This document shows, piece after piece, positions 25,002 to 38,817 of a DNA stretch of 64,000 bases; position 1 is the first letter of the stretch; each line of letters opens with the position of its first letter. The stretch covers positions 576,029 to 640,028 of the forward strand of contig JAXLYX010000007.1 in the NCBI GenBank assembly GCA_046351215.1, given 5' to 3'. The stretch comes from JAXLYX01 sp046351215 (GTDB lineage Bacteria > Myxococcota_A > Polyangia > Polyangiales > Houyiibacteriaceae). The notes beneath the pieces were generated by a model, which was not told the origin of the DNA, did no database searches, and worked only from the letters and a program-made list of their open reading frames with translations. Both the position numbers and the translations under genes were made by a program.

Positions 25002-26987
25002 TCAGAACTGAACGCCCATGAGCAGACGGAAGACCTGGGCGCGGCGGGTGTTGTCGGTCACGCCCGTCAGCTGTCCCGGCGCGTAGCCGAGGCCGTCGAG
25101 CGGGAAGAGGATGCCGTAGTTCGCGCCGAGGTAGACGCCGTCGAGGAGATCGGGGCCGTCTTCCGTCCGGTAGTAGATCGAGCCGTCGATCTCGACGCCG
25201 AGGTTCGGATCCGCGCCATAGGCCTGGGGCCCGCGGTTCGCGCGGCTGTAGACCACGTCGAGGCGCACGCCGAGCAGGCGGCCGTAGTCGCTACGCAGGA
25301 TGTCGTAGCTGACGCCCGGCTTGAAGTAGGTGACGCCGGCGATCTGCCCGAGGATGTTGCGGAAGAGGATGAGGTCGATGCGGTAGTTCGGATGGAACGC
25401 GAACGTCGTGACGTGCTTGTCGGACGTCTGCTGCGTGACGAGGTCCTCGCGGGTCGAGAGGCCGACGACGTCGGCGTCACCGGACGCGTAGCCCTGGTAG
25501 AGCGCGATGCCGAGGCGACGGTCGAGGAGCTTGTACTCGGCCTCGAAGGCGTAGCCCCACTGCTGCAGCTTGTACCTGGAGCCCTGGTGGTCCTGCGTCA
25601 CCTGCCAGCGCAGGTCGCCGATGTGCGTGGCCACCTCGAGCTCCACGCGGAGGTCGCGCCAGAGGAACTGGCCCCAGCCGTCGACCGTGTACACCGTCGC
25701 GTCGCGGTCGAAGAAGACGGAGCCCGTGCCGGCGCGCGGGAAGGTGTTCTCGTACACCGACGTCGCCACCGGATTCGTCGTGCTGGGGGCGGCGCCGCCG
25801 GCCACCGGACCGAGGTACGAGAGGTGCTGCGACTGGAACTGGAAGTAGACGCCGTAGTTGAGGACCCAGCGTCCCTCCTCGAGCCGGCGGCGCTGCTCCT
25901 CGGGCTCGAGGCGCTGGCCCGCGAAGAAGGCGAACTGCTTCAGATCGTCCTTGTTCGTCGGATCGTAGGCGATCCCGTTCAGCCGGTTCGGGTAGGCGGT
26001 CACGCCGCTGTTCGCGAAGTCCCAGGCCGCCCCGAGCGTGAACCCCTTGATGCGGGTCATGCCCATGAAGCGGTCGACGTCGGTCTGGTAGTCGGAGTCG
26101 AGACCGGCGCCGCCGTTCCAGACCATGCCGAGACCCCAGTGGTTGCCCATGCGGCCGAAGCGCAGCTGACCGATCGAGTGGTTGCCCACCTCGGCCCAGG
26201 CGCGGCGCACGACGATGCTGCCCTGCAGGCTGTTCTGGTTCGACGAAGGCGGATTCTGCGTCGTCGTGAACGTGTCGGCGGGCAGCCCGGGGTAGTACGC
26301 CACGCCGTTGCTGCTCGTCGCGTTCGACACGAGCGCGCCCATCGAGTCGGAGTCGGGCGTCGAGCCGAGCACCATGTTGTCGAACGCGTCGATCATCATG
26401 TGCACCCGGACCTCGTCCGAGATCGAGATCGTCGGCTGCAGGCGCAGGCGCATGTCGGCCCAGCGCATCTGGTCGCTCGTCGAGTAGCAGGTGCCGAGGC
26501 CCGTCGCGCCCGCCGACACCGCTCCGTCACCGCAGCCGCCGAAGGTCGAGCCGCCGCGATCGATGGGGATGAAGTACGTAAAGGGGTAGCCGCGGCGCGT
26601 CGGGTCGGTGACGTCGAAGTTCCGGCCGAGGCTGAAGTTGTCGAGCAACCAGCCGCGCGTGCGGAGGTAGCCGTGCAGCGTCACGACGCGCTGCGGCTCC
26701 GTCCAGCGGGCCCGCATCGGATCGCTCTCCTGCGGCGCGGCCTGCTCGAGGAGGCGATCGGCCTCGGCCGGCACGGCCTCCGACTCGAGCTCGCCCTCGG
26801 CCTCTTCCTCGGCCTCCTGCTCGGAGCGGAGGCCGACGTCCTCTTCCTCTCCGTAGGGGTTCCCGGTGTCGCCGGACGACTCGGCCTCGCCCGCGGGATC
26901 GACCTCGCCGGCGAGGGCCTGGGCCGAAGCCGGTCCCGCAGGCAGCGCGAGGGCGAGGAAGCAGGCGAGTTGGATTTGGCGACGCAT
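25002..26987 (-). CDS. Porin-like outer-membrane beta-barrel protein (resembles the myxobacterial TIGR04551 family)
   Basis: The 661-residue protein has a signal peptide (cleavage after PASA), an acidic Glu/Ala-rich linker (about 45-85), and then a long beta-rich region with alternating aromatic residues such as HGYLRTRGWLLDNFSLG. It ends in LLMGVQF, with the terminal Phe expected of outer-membrane barrels. Segments like RLRLQPTISISDEVRVHM and GQLRFGRMGNHWGLGMVWNG recall a myxobacteria-restricted family of about this length; the match is from memory, not from a search. Function is probably a pore or structural barrel. It is expressed from its own promoter. Confidence 0.75.
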   Translation of the reverse strand: MRRQIQLACFLALALPAGPASAQALAGEVDPAGEAESSGDTGNPYGEEEDVGLRSEQEAEEEAEGELESEAVPAEADRLLEQAAPQESDPMRARWTEPQRVVTLHGYLRTRGWLLDNFSLGRNFDVTDPTRRGYPFTYFIPIDRGGSTFGGCGDGAVSAGATGLGTCYSTSDQMRWADMRLRLQPTISISDEVRVHMMIDAFDNMVLGSTPDSDSMGALVSNATSSNGVAYYPGLPADTFTTTQNPPSSNQNSLQGSIVVRRAWAEVGNHSIGQLRFGRMGNHWGLGMVWNGGAGLDSDYQTDVDRFMGMTRIKGFTLGAAWDFANSGVTAYPNRLNGIAYDPTNKDDLKQFAFFAGQRLEPEEQRRRLEEGRWVLNYGVYFQFQSQHLSYLGPVAGGAAPSTTNPVATSVYENTFPRAGTGSVFFDRDATVYTVDGWGQFLWRDLRVELEVATHIGDLRWQVTQDHQGSRYKLQQWGYAFEAEYKLLDRRLGIALYQGYASGDADVVGLSTREDLVTQQTSDKHVTTFAFHPNYRIDLILFRNILGQIAGVTYFKPGVSYDILRSDYGRLLGVRLDVVYSRANRGPQAYGADPNLGVEIDGSIYYRTEDGPDLLDGVYLGANYGILFPLDGLGYAPGQLTGVTDNTRRAQVFRLLMGVQF

Positions 26988-27044
26988 CGAGGCTCTCTTC
27001 TCCGCGCGTGGGGCGGGTGGCCCCGCACGCCCCTCGCGCCCGGC

Positions 27045-27074
27045 TCCCTAGCACGCGCCGGAAGAGCCGGTCAA
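27045..27074 (-). promoter_or_regulatory. Promoter of the porin-like gene
   Basis: On the minus strand TTGACC (27069-27074) and TAGGGA (27045-27050) are 18 bases apart, about 60 bases before the ATG at 26987. Confidence 0.5.
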
Positions 27075-27118
27075 CGCCTCGCCCCGCTCGGAATCTCCCT
27101 TGAGATTCGCGGCTTCCC

Positions 27119-28846
27119 TTGACCGACGCCCCCTCGGATGGCTACTCCCTCCCGGTGTACCGCAATCGATCGACTCCGGGCGAAGCGCACCCCCGAGCCC
27201 CGTCCCCCGAGAGCGTCCGCATCGTCCCGCTCGGCGGCCTGGGCGAAGTGGGGATGAACTGCCTCGCGATCGAGCACGGAGACGATCTCCTCGCGATCGA
27301 CTGCGGCGTGACCTTCCCCGATCGGACCTTCGGAGTCGACGTGGCCTTCGCCCGCCTCGACTACCTCGTGCGCCGCCGCGATCGGTTCCGCGCGCTGATC
27401 ATCACCCACGGCCACGAAGACCACATCGGCGCCGTGCCCTACCTCCTCCGGGAGGTCGCGGTCCCGATCTACGCCCCCCCCTACGCGATGCGCCTCATCG
27501 AGGATCGCCTCGCCGAGCTCCCGCCGCCCGAGCGGCCCGACCTCCGGCCGCTGCACCCGGCTCGTTCCTTCGGGGTCGGCAGCTTCGAGATCGAGGCCTA
27601 CCGGGTCCACCACTCGATCCCGGACGCGATGGGGCTCGTCCTGCGGACGCCGGTGGGCACGATCGTCCACACCGGGGACTTCAAGATCGAGGAGAGCCCC
27701 GTCGAGGGGCAGCACTTCGACCGCCGCGTGCTCGAGCGCGCCGCCGACCAAGGCGTGCGCCTCCTCCTGAGCGACTCGACCAACATCGACTCCGAAGGAC
27801 GCTCGGGGGCCGAGGAGGCCACGGCCGAGGCGCTCGAGGCGCTCGTCGTCGACGCCCCCTACCGCGTCGTGGTGACGACCTTCGCGTCGAACATCCACCG
27901 CCTCGCCGCGCTCGTCGAGGTCGCCCGTCGGACGCGTCGGCGCATCTGTCTGCTCGGCCGCTCCGCGCAGGCGCATGCCCGCATCGCCGAGGAGCTCGGC
28001 CTCCTCCCCGAGGCCTCGCGCCTCTACGTTCCGCCCGAGCGCGCCCGACGCATCCCGCGCGAGGAGCTCCTCGTCGTCGCGACGGGCTCCCAGGGCGAAG
28101 AGGCGGCCGCACTCTCCCGACTCGCGCGCGACACGCATCCGGAGCTCACGCTCGACCGCGGCGATCGCGTCGTCTTCTCGTCGCGCGTGATCCCGGGCTC
28201 GGAGCGCACCGTGCTCGAGCTCGAGAACCTGCTCGAGAAGCGCGGCATCGAGATCCGCCATCGGAAGACCGATCCCAAGGTCCACGCGAGCGGCCACGCC
28301 TACCGCGACGAGCAGCGCGAGATGCTCGAGCTCGTCCGACCCGAGGCGTTCCTTCCCGTCCACGGCACCTACCACCACCTCGCGAAGCACGCGGCGATGG
28401 CCCGCGAGCTCGGGATCGAGGAGACGGCGATCGCGGAGAACGGCTCGATCGTCGAGCTCACGCGCGACCGACTCGCCGTCGTCGGCCAGGTCGAGACCGG
28501 TCGGGTCCACGCGTACCGCGGCGAGATCCTCCCGGACGATCTGCTCAAGGATCGCCGGCTCCTCGCCGAGCTCGGGATCGCCTTCATCGCCGTCCCGGTC
28601 TCGCGCGACCTCCGCTCGTTCGGTCGTCCGCGCGTCGTCTCGCGCGGCTTCGTCGGAGCCGCCGACGAGGATCGTCTCCTCGACGAGGCCGAGGAGCACG
28701 TGCGCCGCGAGCTGATCCAGCACCGCGACGACTTCGACGACGCCGAGGACGTGCGCGATCGCGCCGCCCGATCCCTGAAGCGCTTCCTCGGCCAGCGGCT
28801 CTCGCGCAAGCCCCTCGTGACCGTGGTCACGGTGCCTCACGCATGA
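27119..28846 (+). CDS. rnj: Ribonuclease J
   Basis: RNase J is a metallo-beta-lactamase-fold RNase with 5'-to-3' exonuclease and endonuclease activity in mRNA decay. The TTG at 27119 gives 575 residues; a GTG at 27155 would remove 12 residues and is equally possible. The zinc motif HGHEDHIG has His97, His99, Asp101 and His102. The beta-CASP motifs follow, including DSTN and HVHASGHA-like PKVHASGHAYRDEQ, and a C-terminal domain ends the protein. The active site looks complete. It is the first gene of a three-gene set with overlapping ATGA junctions. Confidence 0.93.
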   Translation: MTDAPSDGYSLPVYRNRSTPGEAHPRAPSPESVRIVPLGGLGEVGMNCLAIEHGDDLLAIDCGVTFPDRTFGVDVAFARLDYLVRRRDRFRALIITHGHEDHIGAVPYLLREVAVPIYAPPYAMRLIEDRLAELPPPERPDLRPLHPARSFGVGSFEIEAYRVHHSIPDAMGLVLRTPVGTIVHTGDFKIEESPVEGQHFDRRVLERAADQGVRLLLSDSTNIDSEGRSGAEEATAEALEALVVDAPYRVVVTTFASNIHRLAALVEVARRTRRRICLLGRSAQAHARIAEELGLLPEASRLYVPPERARRIPREELLVVATGSQGEEAAALSRLARDTHPELTLDRGDRVVFSSRVIPGSERTVLELENLLEKRGIEIRHRKTDPKVHASGHAYRDEQREMLELVRPEAFLPVHGTYHHLAKHAAMARELGIEETAIAENGSIVELTRDRLAVVGQVETGRVHAYRGEILPDDLLKDRRLLAELGIAFIAVPVSRDLRSFGRPRVVSRGFVGAADEDRLLDEAEEHVRRELIQHRDDFDDAEDVRDRAARSLKRFLGQRLSRKPLVTVVTVPHA

Positions 28847-30225
28847 AGAGCCGGGTCGCGACTCCGTACCTCGCGCTCTGCCTCTGCCTCGGCGCCACGT
28901 CCGCGTGCGCGCACGGAGCCGCCTCGACCCACGCGGCCGACCCGGCCCCGGCGAACGGCGAATCGACGACCGCGTCCGTCCCGACGCCCCCCTCGCCCGC
29001 ACCCGCCCCCGAGGGACTGCTCCGCGGGCCGACGGACGCCGAGCGCACGGCGATCGAGGCGCTCGCCCGGCGCGCCGAGGGCATCCGCCAGCTCGCCTTC
29101 GATCGCCCGGTGCGGGTGGAGATCCGCGACGAGCGGAGCATCGTCGCGCACCTGACGCGGGAGCTCGAGGACGAGGAGCTCGCGCGCGGACAGGCGATCT
29201 ACACGGCGCTCGGGCTGCTCCCTCCGGGCATGGACCTCCTCGCCGAGCTCCGCTCGGTGCTCGGCGAGCAGGTGGTCGGCTTCTACGACCCCGAGGAGGC
29301 GGTCCTCGTCGTCCGCGACGACGTGGCCGCGGGCCTCGGCAACGCCTCGCCCGGACCGCTCGACGAGACGCGCCTCGTGCTCGTCCACGAGCTCGTGCAC
29401 GCCCTCCAGGACCAGCGGCTCGGGCTCGGCCGCGCGATGGATCTCGAGCGCGACAGCGATCCCGACACCGCCTTCCACTGCCTCGTCGAGGGGGACGCGA
29501 CCCTGTCGATGCTGGGTCCGCTCGTCGAGGGCATGGGGATGAGGCTCGCCGACCTCACGGGACGCCGCGAGCTGCTCGCCCGCCTCGGTCCCGCCGCCCT
29601 CGGCTCGGCCGGCTCCGAGCTCGCGGACGCCCCGGCGATCGTCCGCCTCGGCCTGCTCGCCCCCTACTTCCACGGCCTCACGTTCGTGGCCTCGCTCCAC
29701 CATCGCGGCGGCTTCCCCGCCATCGACGCCGCGCACCGAAGACCGCCGCTCTCGATGGAGCAGGTGCTCCATCCCGAGGCGTACGTGCGCGGCGAGGCCC
29801 CGATCCCGGTCGCCCTGCCCGCGCTCGCCACCGTCGAGGCCGCCGGCTTCACCGCGGCGAAGGAAGACACCCTCGGCGAGCTCGAGCTCGGCATCTACTT
29901 CGGCCAGGTCGAGAGCGACGGCTACGACGACGTCTCGGCCGTCGGATGGGGAGGCGATCGTCTCCGCCTGTACCAGCACGTGGACGGTCGGGCCGCGATC
30001 GTCTGGTTCTCGGTCTGGGACACCGAAGGCGCCGCGATCCGGGCGGAAGAAGCGGCGACGCGCGTCCGGACCCGGGCCGACGCCTTCGCCGCCCCCCTCC
30101 AGCAGGTCGTCCGCAAGGGGCGGGCCGTGATGATCGCGCGGGGCCTCCCCCCCGAGCTCCACGGCGGCGTCGCCGACGCCTTCGCCCGCTTCGCACTCGA
30201 GTTCAACGCACGGAGGAGCCCATGA
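28843..30225 (+). CDS. Putative lipoprotein zinc metallopeptidase of unknown function
   Basis: The ATG at 28843 overlaps the RNase J stop. The 460-residue product has a short signal sequence with a cysteine at residue 22 (LGATSAC), a weak lipobox. After a Pro/Ala/Ser linker, residues 182-186 read HELVH, and a possible third zinc ligand, Glu216, occurs in LVEGDAT. This HExxH plus EGDA arrangement is seen in several uncharacterised gluzincin-like families. No exact family name can be given. Tight coupling to RNase J and dCMP deaminase is odd for a secreted protein and may be only transcriptional convenience. Confidence 0.7.
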   Translation: MKSRVATPYLALCLCLGATSACAHGAASTHAADPAPANGESTTASVPTPPSPAPAPEGLLRGPTDAERTAIEALARRAEGIRQLAFDRPVRVEIRDERSIVAHLTRELEDEELARGQAIYTALGLLPPGMDLLAELRSVLGEQVVGFYDPEEAVLVVRDDVAAGLGNASPGPLDETRLVLVHELVHALQDQRLGLGRAMDLERDSDPDTAFHCLVEGDATLSMLGPLVEGMGMRLADLTGRRELLARLGPAALGSAGSELADAPAIVRLGLLAPYFHGLTFVASLHHRGGFPAIDAAHRRPPLSMEQVLHPEAYVRGEAPIPVALPALATVEAAGFTAAKEDTLGELELGIYFGQVESDGYDDVSAVGWGGDRLRLYQHVDGRAAIVWFSVWDTEGAAIRAEEAATRVRTRADAFAAPLQQVVRKGRAVMIARGLPPELHGGVADAFARFALEFNARRSP

Positions 30226-30668
30226 GCCGCGTCAGCTGGGACGAGTACTTCATGAACATCGCGCGCGAGGTGGCGACGCGCTCCACCTGCAGCCGCAAGC
30301 ACGTCGGCGCCGTGATCGTCCGCGACAAGACCATCCTCTCCACCGGCTACAACGGCTCGGTCCGCGGCCTCGGCCACTGCGACGACGAGGGCCACATGAT
30401 GGAGGACGGTCACTGCGTGCGGACGATCCACGCGGAGGCCAACGCGATCATCCAGGCCGCCAAGAACGGCACCCGCATCGAGGGGGCCGGGATCTACATC
30501 ACGGCCTCCCCGTGCTGGTCCTGCTTCAAGATGATCGCCAACGCCGGTCTCAGCCGGATCTGCTACGGCGAGTTCTACCGGGACGAGCGGATCTTCCGGA
30601 CCGCCGCGGCCCTGGGCATCGACCTCGTCGAGGTCAAACCCTCCCCGACGACGGTCTCCGACGCTTGA
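30222..30668 (+). CDS. dCMP deaminase (ComEB-type cytidine deaminase)
   Basis: The 148-residue enzyme converts dCMP to dUMP for thymidylate synthesis. The catalytic zinc site is His70 and Glu72 in IHAEANA with Cys98 and Cys101 in SPCWSC. A second cysteine/histidine set (Cys23, Cys53, His58, Cys65) probably holds the structural zinc seen in dCMP deaminases. The ATG at 30222 overlaps the upstream stop as ATGA and has GGAGGA before it. The tig promoter begins inside its last codons. Confidence 0.93.
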   Translation: MSRVSWDEYFMNIAREVATRSTCSRKHVGAVIVRDKTILSTGYNGSVRGLGHCDDEGHMMEDGHCVRTIHAEANAIIQAAKNGTRIEGAGIYITASPCWSCFKMIANAGLSRICYGEFYRDERIFRTAAALGIDLVEVKPSPTTVSDA

Positions 30669-30693
30669 CCGGGACCAGGGCGGGCAGTACACC
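30665..30693 (+). promoter_or_regulatory. Promoter of tig
   Basis: TTGACC (30665-30670) and TACACC (30688-30693) are 17 bases apart. The -35 hexamer overlaps the stop codon of the dCMP deaminase gene, as seen also for bamA and prfB. Confidence 0.55.
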
Positions 30694-30720
30694 CGCCGTC
30701 CTGCCCAGGAGCGTACGTCG

Positions 30721-32106
30721 ATGCAGTCGCAGGTCAGCGAAATCAGCCCGGTCCTCGTCGAAGTCAAGGTGGAGGTCCCCTGGGACCAGGTCCATCGGGA
30801 TCTCGAGACCGGCTTCACCAAGCTCGCCCGCACCGCGCACGTGAAGGGTTTCCGTCCGGGCAAGGTGCCCGTGCAGGTCGTGAAGCAGCTCTTCCGGGCG
30901 AAGGTCGAGAACGACGTCGTCGGCGCCTTCATCGAGAAGGGCCTCCTCGCCGCCGTCGAAGAGCACAAGCTGATGCTCGCGGCGCAGCCCGAGGTCGACG
31001 CCCCCGAGATCACCAAGGGCGAGCCCCTGTCGATCAAGGCCCGCGTCGAGGTGCGTCCCAAGATCGAGAAGGTCGAGATCGCCGGCCTCTCCGTCTACCG
31101 CTCGCTCGACGCCGTGAAGGACGCCGACGTCGATGCCGAGGTCGAGCGCCTCCGCACGCAGCACGCCGACATCCAGGTCCCGGACCCGATGCGCCCCGCC
31201 AAGGAGCACGACGTGCTCACGATCGACTACGCGGTGTCGATCGACGGCGAGGACAAGCCCGAGATGAAGGCCGAGGACCGCCAGGTCGAGCTCGGCGGCG
31301 GCCGCCTCCTCCCGGAGTTCGAGAAGGCCCTGCTCGGCGCCGTGCCGGGTGACTCCCGCGTCGCCGAGGTGACCTACGGCGAGGACGCCCAGGCCGAGTC
31401 GCTCCGCGGCAAGACGGCGAAGTTCTCGATCACCGTGAAGGAGCTCAAGGAGAAGGTCCTCCCCGAGCTCGACGACGAGTTCGCGAAGGATTGCGGCGAC
31501 TACGAGACGCTCGCCGACCTCCGCGCGAAGCTCCGCAAGCAGCTCGAGGACGCGGCCGAGCGCCGCAGCGAGACCGCGGTGAAGGACCAGCTCGTCGACA
31601 AGCTCGTCGAGAAGAACCCGGTCCCGGTTCCTCCCTCGATGGTGAAGAACCAGAAGCAGCAGATGATGTACGAGTTCGCCCAGTTCCTGCAGTTCGCGGG
31701 CGCGGGCGGCCTCTCCCCCGAGATGTTCGACGGCATCGACGAGCGCGCCGAGCGCCGCGTGCGCGCGGGCCTGCTCCTCTCGGCCATCGCGCGTCTCGAG
31801 AACCTCGACGTCACCGAGGCGGACGTCGAGGCGAAGTTCGAGGAGCTCTCGAAGCAGACCGGCAAGCACGTCGCGAAGATCCGCGTCGACTACCAGGGCG
31901 AGCGTCGCGAGACCCTCGAGTCGCAGATCCTCGAGGGCAAGATCATGGCGTTCCTCCGCGGCAAGGCGGAGCTCCTCGAGGGGCATCCGCCCGCCGAGGC
32001 GAGCGCCGAGGGTGGCGAGGCGAAGGCCGAAGGTGACGCCGAGGCCGCTCCCGCGACCGAGAAGAAGACGAAGAAGTCGTCCAAGAAGAAGGGCGAGGAG
32101 GGCTGA
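30721..32106 (+). CDS. tig: Trigger factor
   Basis: Trigger factor is the ribosome-bound chaperone that meets nascent chains. The 461 residues show the ribosome-binding domain with the signature FRPGKVP (as GFRPGKVPVQVV, residues 42-53), a central FKBP-like prolyl isomerase domain (about 160-245) and the helical C-terminal domain. A Lys/Ala/Glu-rich tail (about the last 40 residues) extends past the usual end. It opens the tig-clpP-clpX-lon cluster found in many proteobacteria. clpP follows after two bases. Confidence 0.95.
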   Translation: MQSQVSEISPVLVEVKVEVPWDQVHRDLETGFTKLARTAHVKGFRPGKVPVQVVKQLFRAKVENDVVGAFIEKGLLAAVEEHKLMLAAQPEVDAPEITKGEPLSIKARVEVRPKIEKVEIAGLSVYRSLDAVKDADVDAEVERLRTQHADIQVPDPMRPAKEHDVLTIDYAVSIDGEDKPEMKAEDRQVELGGGRLLPEFEKALLGAVPGDSRVAEVTYGEDAQAESLRGKTAKFSITVKELKEKVLPELDDEFAKDCGDYETLADLRAKLRKQLEDAAERRSETAVKDQLVDKLVEKNPVPVPPSMVKNQKQQMMYEFAQFLQFAGAGGLSPEMFDGIDERAERRVRAGLLLSAIARLENLDVTEADVEAKFEELSKQTGKHVAKIRVDYQGERRETLESQILEGKIMAFLRGKAELLEGHPPAEASAEGGEAKAEGDAEAAPATEKKTKKSSKKKGEEG

Positions 32107-32108
32107 GG

Positions 32109-34090
<1,982 letters not shown>

Positions 34091-34187
34091 GCCGGCTCCT
34101 TGCCCTACGATCCTTCGATCCAGAGCTCCGTCGCGGGGTGGCGGGCCGAAACGGCCCTCCCCTGCGCGCTCACGAAGGTGCGTAGGG

Positions 34188-36679
<2,492 letters not shown>

Positions 36680-36684
36680 GCCGC

Positions 36685-36703
36685 GGGTCGCGACGAGCGA
36701 CCC
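36685..36703 (+). terminator. Possible terminator after lon
   Basis: A perfect 7-bp stem (GGGTCGC with GCGACCC) closes a five-base loop, starting 6 bases past the lon stop. No T-run follows. Confidence 0.4.
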
Positions 36704-36841
36704 ACCGATTCCGAGGAGGCGTCCGGGGTCCTGCCCCGCGGCGCCTTCGGCGTTCAGGGCGCCCGATCGCGCGATCCCGCCTTACGCGACCGTCATGGCG
36801 ATTTCATCGCCGGGCCGATGCTTGGAGGTCCAAGCAGATCC

Positions 36842-38803
36842 ATGATCCGCGGAGCTCCCGTGGATCCCCTCCCCCGCGATCTTCCGCGAGACGACGCCGC
36901 GCCCGCCCCGACCGTCCGGCGCGCTCGCCGTTTCGTGCCGACGTTCGACCTACCCGACGAGCTGTCGAGCGGGTTCGAGTCGTTCCGGCTGGATCTCGGT
37001 GGCCACCTCGTCCTGCACGCGCTCGCCGTCGGCGCGATCGTCGGCCTCGGAGCGTGCTTCTTCTTCGTGCTGCTCCAGACGGCCGACGCCATGCTGCTCC
37101 GAGGCCTGTCGGGCTATCGCTCGCTGCGTCCCGCGGGCGAGGTGGAGCTGCTCCACTTCCCGGTCGCTCCGCATCCCCTGTCGCTCGTGGTGGTCGCCAT
37201 CCTCCCGGCCCTCGGAGGTCTCGCCACGGGCCTCGTCGCGCGTCGTGCGCCCGAGGTCGAGGGTGGCGGCGGCGATTCGTACATCACTTCCTTCCACGGG
37301 GACGGGACCCCGATCCGCCGTCGCGTCGCCTGGCTGAAGATGCTCGCCACGGCGCTCACGCTGGGCACCGGAGGCTCCGCGGGGCGCGAGGGGCCGACGA
37401 TGCAGGTCGGCGCCGCCATCGCCTCCTGGCTCGGCACGCGCTTCTCGCTCTCCCCGCGCGAGCGCCGGCTCCTGCTCGTCGCGGGCACGGCCGCTGGGCT
37501 CGCGGCGATGTTCGGGACTCCGCTCGGAGCGGCGCTCCTCGCCACCGAGGTCCTCTACCAGGACGACTTCGAGCCGGAGGCCCTCATCCCCGCCGTGCTC
37601 GCGAGCGCCGTCGCGTATTCGGTCTTCCTCGCGGTCTTCCCGGGAACGGGTCACCTGTTCGGGCACGCGGCGCGGTACCCCTTCAGGCCGGCGGACCTGC
37701 CCTACTACGCGATGCTCGCGCTCTTCCTCGGAGTGTCGGGGCGAGTCTTCGTGCGCCTCCTCGAGGCCTCCCGGAAGGCGTTCGCGCGCGTTCCCTGGCC
37801 GACCCTCCGCCCTGCGCTCGGCGGCCTCGCGCTCGGGGTCCTGGCCGCGACCTGGCTCGCGCTCGGCCGGAACCGCCTCGGCCTTCGCGGCGTCGACGTC
37901 GGTGCCCTCGGCGCGGGCTACGGGGCCGTCCAGGCGGCGATCCTCGACGCCGACTTCCTCCCCTCGGGATGGGCCGGGGTCGGCTTCTTCGCCTCCTTCG
38001 CGCTCCTCAAGATGCTCACGACCTCGTTGACGCTCGGATCGGGGGGAAGCGGAGGAGACTTCGGTCCGAGCCTCGTCATCGGAGGTCTGCTCGGAGGGGC
38101 GTTCGGGCGTGCGGTGGTGCTCGTCTCCGGCAGCCCGGCGGATCCGGGCGCCTTCGCGCTCGTCGGGATGGGCGCGTTCTACGGTGGGCTCGCGAACGCT
38201 CCGGTGAGCGCCGTGGTGCTCGTCTGCGAGATGACCGGCACGTACGATCTCCTCGTCCCGCTGATGCTCGCCTCCGTGCTCGGCCACGTCGCGATGAAGC
38301 GTGCGAACCTCTATCACGCCCAGCCCGCGTCGCGCGCCGAGTCGCCGGCCCATCGCGTCGAGGCGAAGAGGGAGTCGCTGGACTCGGTCCCGGCGCGAGC
38401 CCTCCTCGACGAGGGGAGGCGATTCGTCGTGCTCCATCGAGACACGACCTTCGCGGAGTCGATCCGCATCGCCCGGGACTGCGTGTGCCGGCAGGAGACG
38501 ATCCCCATGGTCGACGACGACGGCTCGCTCGTCGCGCTCGTGGCGACGCGTGATCTCCTCCGCGTCACGAACGCGGCCGACCTCTCGGAGGAGGCCGCCG
38601 TTCCCGCCGGGCTCGTGCGGCCTCCGGACGCCCTTTCGCTCGACGATTCCCTCCACGTAGCCACGCGCCGCATCGTCGCCCTCGGTCTCCACGCCCTGCC
38701 GATGATCGACGATGCGCGCCGCCCGATCGCGCTCGTCGATCTCGCCGAGCTCGCCTCCTTCGTGCACGCGCCGCGAGACCCTCTCTCGCCCCGAGACGAC
38801 TGA
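36842..38803 (+). CDS. ClC-family chloride channel/transporter with CBS domains
   Basis: The ATG at 36842 gives 653 residues; an ATG at 36818 is possible, but the GGAGG at 36824-36828 lies between the two and favours the later one. The membrane core shows the ClC selectivity motifs: GREGP with the gating glutamate (in GGSAGREGPTMQVGA), and GDFGP (in GSGGSGGDFGPSLVIGG). The first motif GxGIPE is replaced by EGGGGDSY, which also occurs in the bacterial CBS-containing branch. A glutamate in LLATEVLY may correspond to the internal proton glutamate of exchangers. Two CBS domains (about 500-640) end the protein and may sense nucleotides. Confidence 0.9.
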   Translation: MIRGAPVDPLPRDLPRDDAAPAPTVRRARRFVPTFDLPDELSSGFESFRLDLGGHLVLHALAVGAIVGLGACFFFVLLQTADAMLLRGLSGYRSLRPAGEVELLHFPVAPHPLSLVVVAILPALGGLATGLVARRAPEVEGGGGDSYITSFHGDGTPIRRRVAWLKMLATALTLGTGGSAGREGPTMQVGAAIASWLGTRFSLSPRERRLLLVAGTAAGLAAMFGTPLGAALLATEVLYQDDFEPEALIPAVLASAVAYSVFLAVFPGTGHLFGHAARYPFRPADLPYYAMLALFLGVSGRVFVRLLEASRKAFARVPWPTLRPALGGLALGVLAATWLALGRNRLGLRGVDVGALGAGYGAVQAAILDADFLPSGWAGVGFFASFALLKMLTTSLTLGSGGSGGDFGPSLVIGGLLGGAFGRAVVLVSGSPADPGAFALVGMGAFYGGLANAPVSAVVLVCEMTGTYDLLVPLMLASVLGHVAMKRANLYHAQPASRAESPAHRVEAKRESLDSVPARALLDEGRRFVVLHRDTTFAESIRIARDCVCRQETIPMVDDDGSLVALVATRDLLRVTNAADLSEEAAVPAGLVRPPDALSLDDSLHVATRRIVALGLHALPMIDDARRPIALVDLAELASFVHAPRDPLSPRDD

Positions 38804-38817
38804 GCCGGGAGGCCGCG

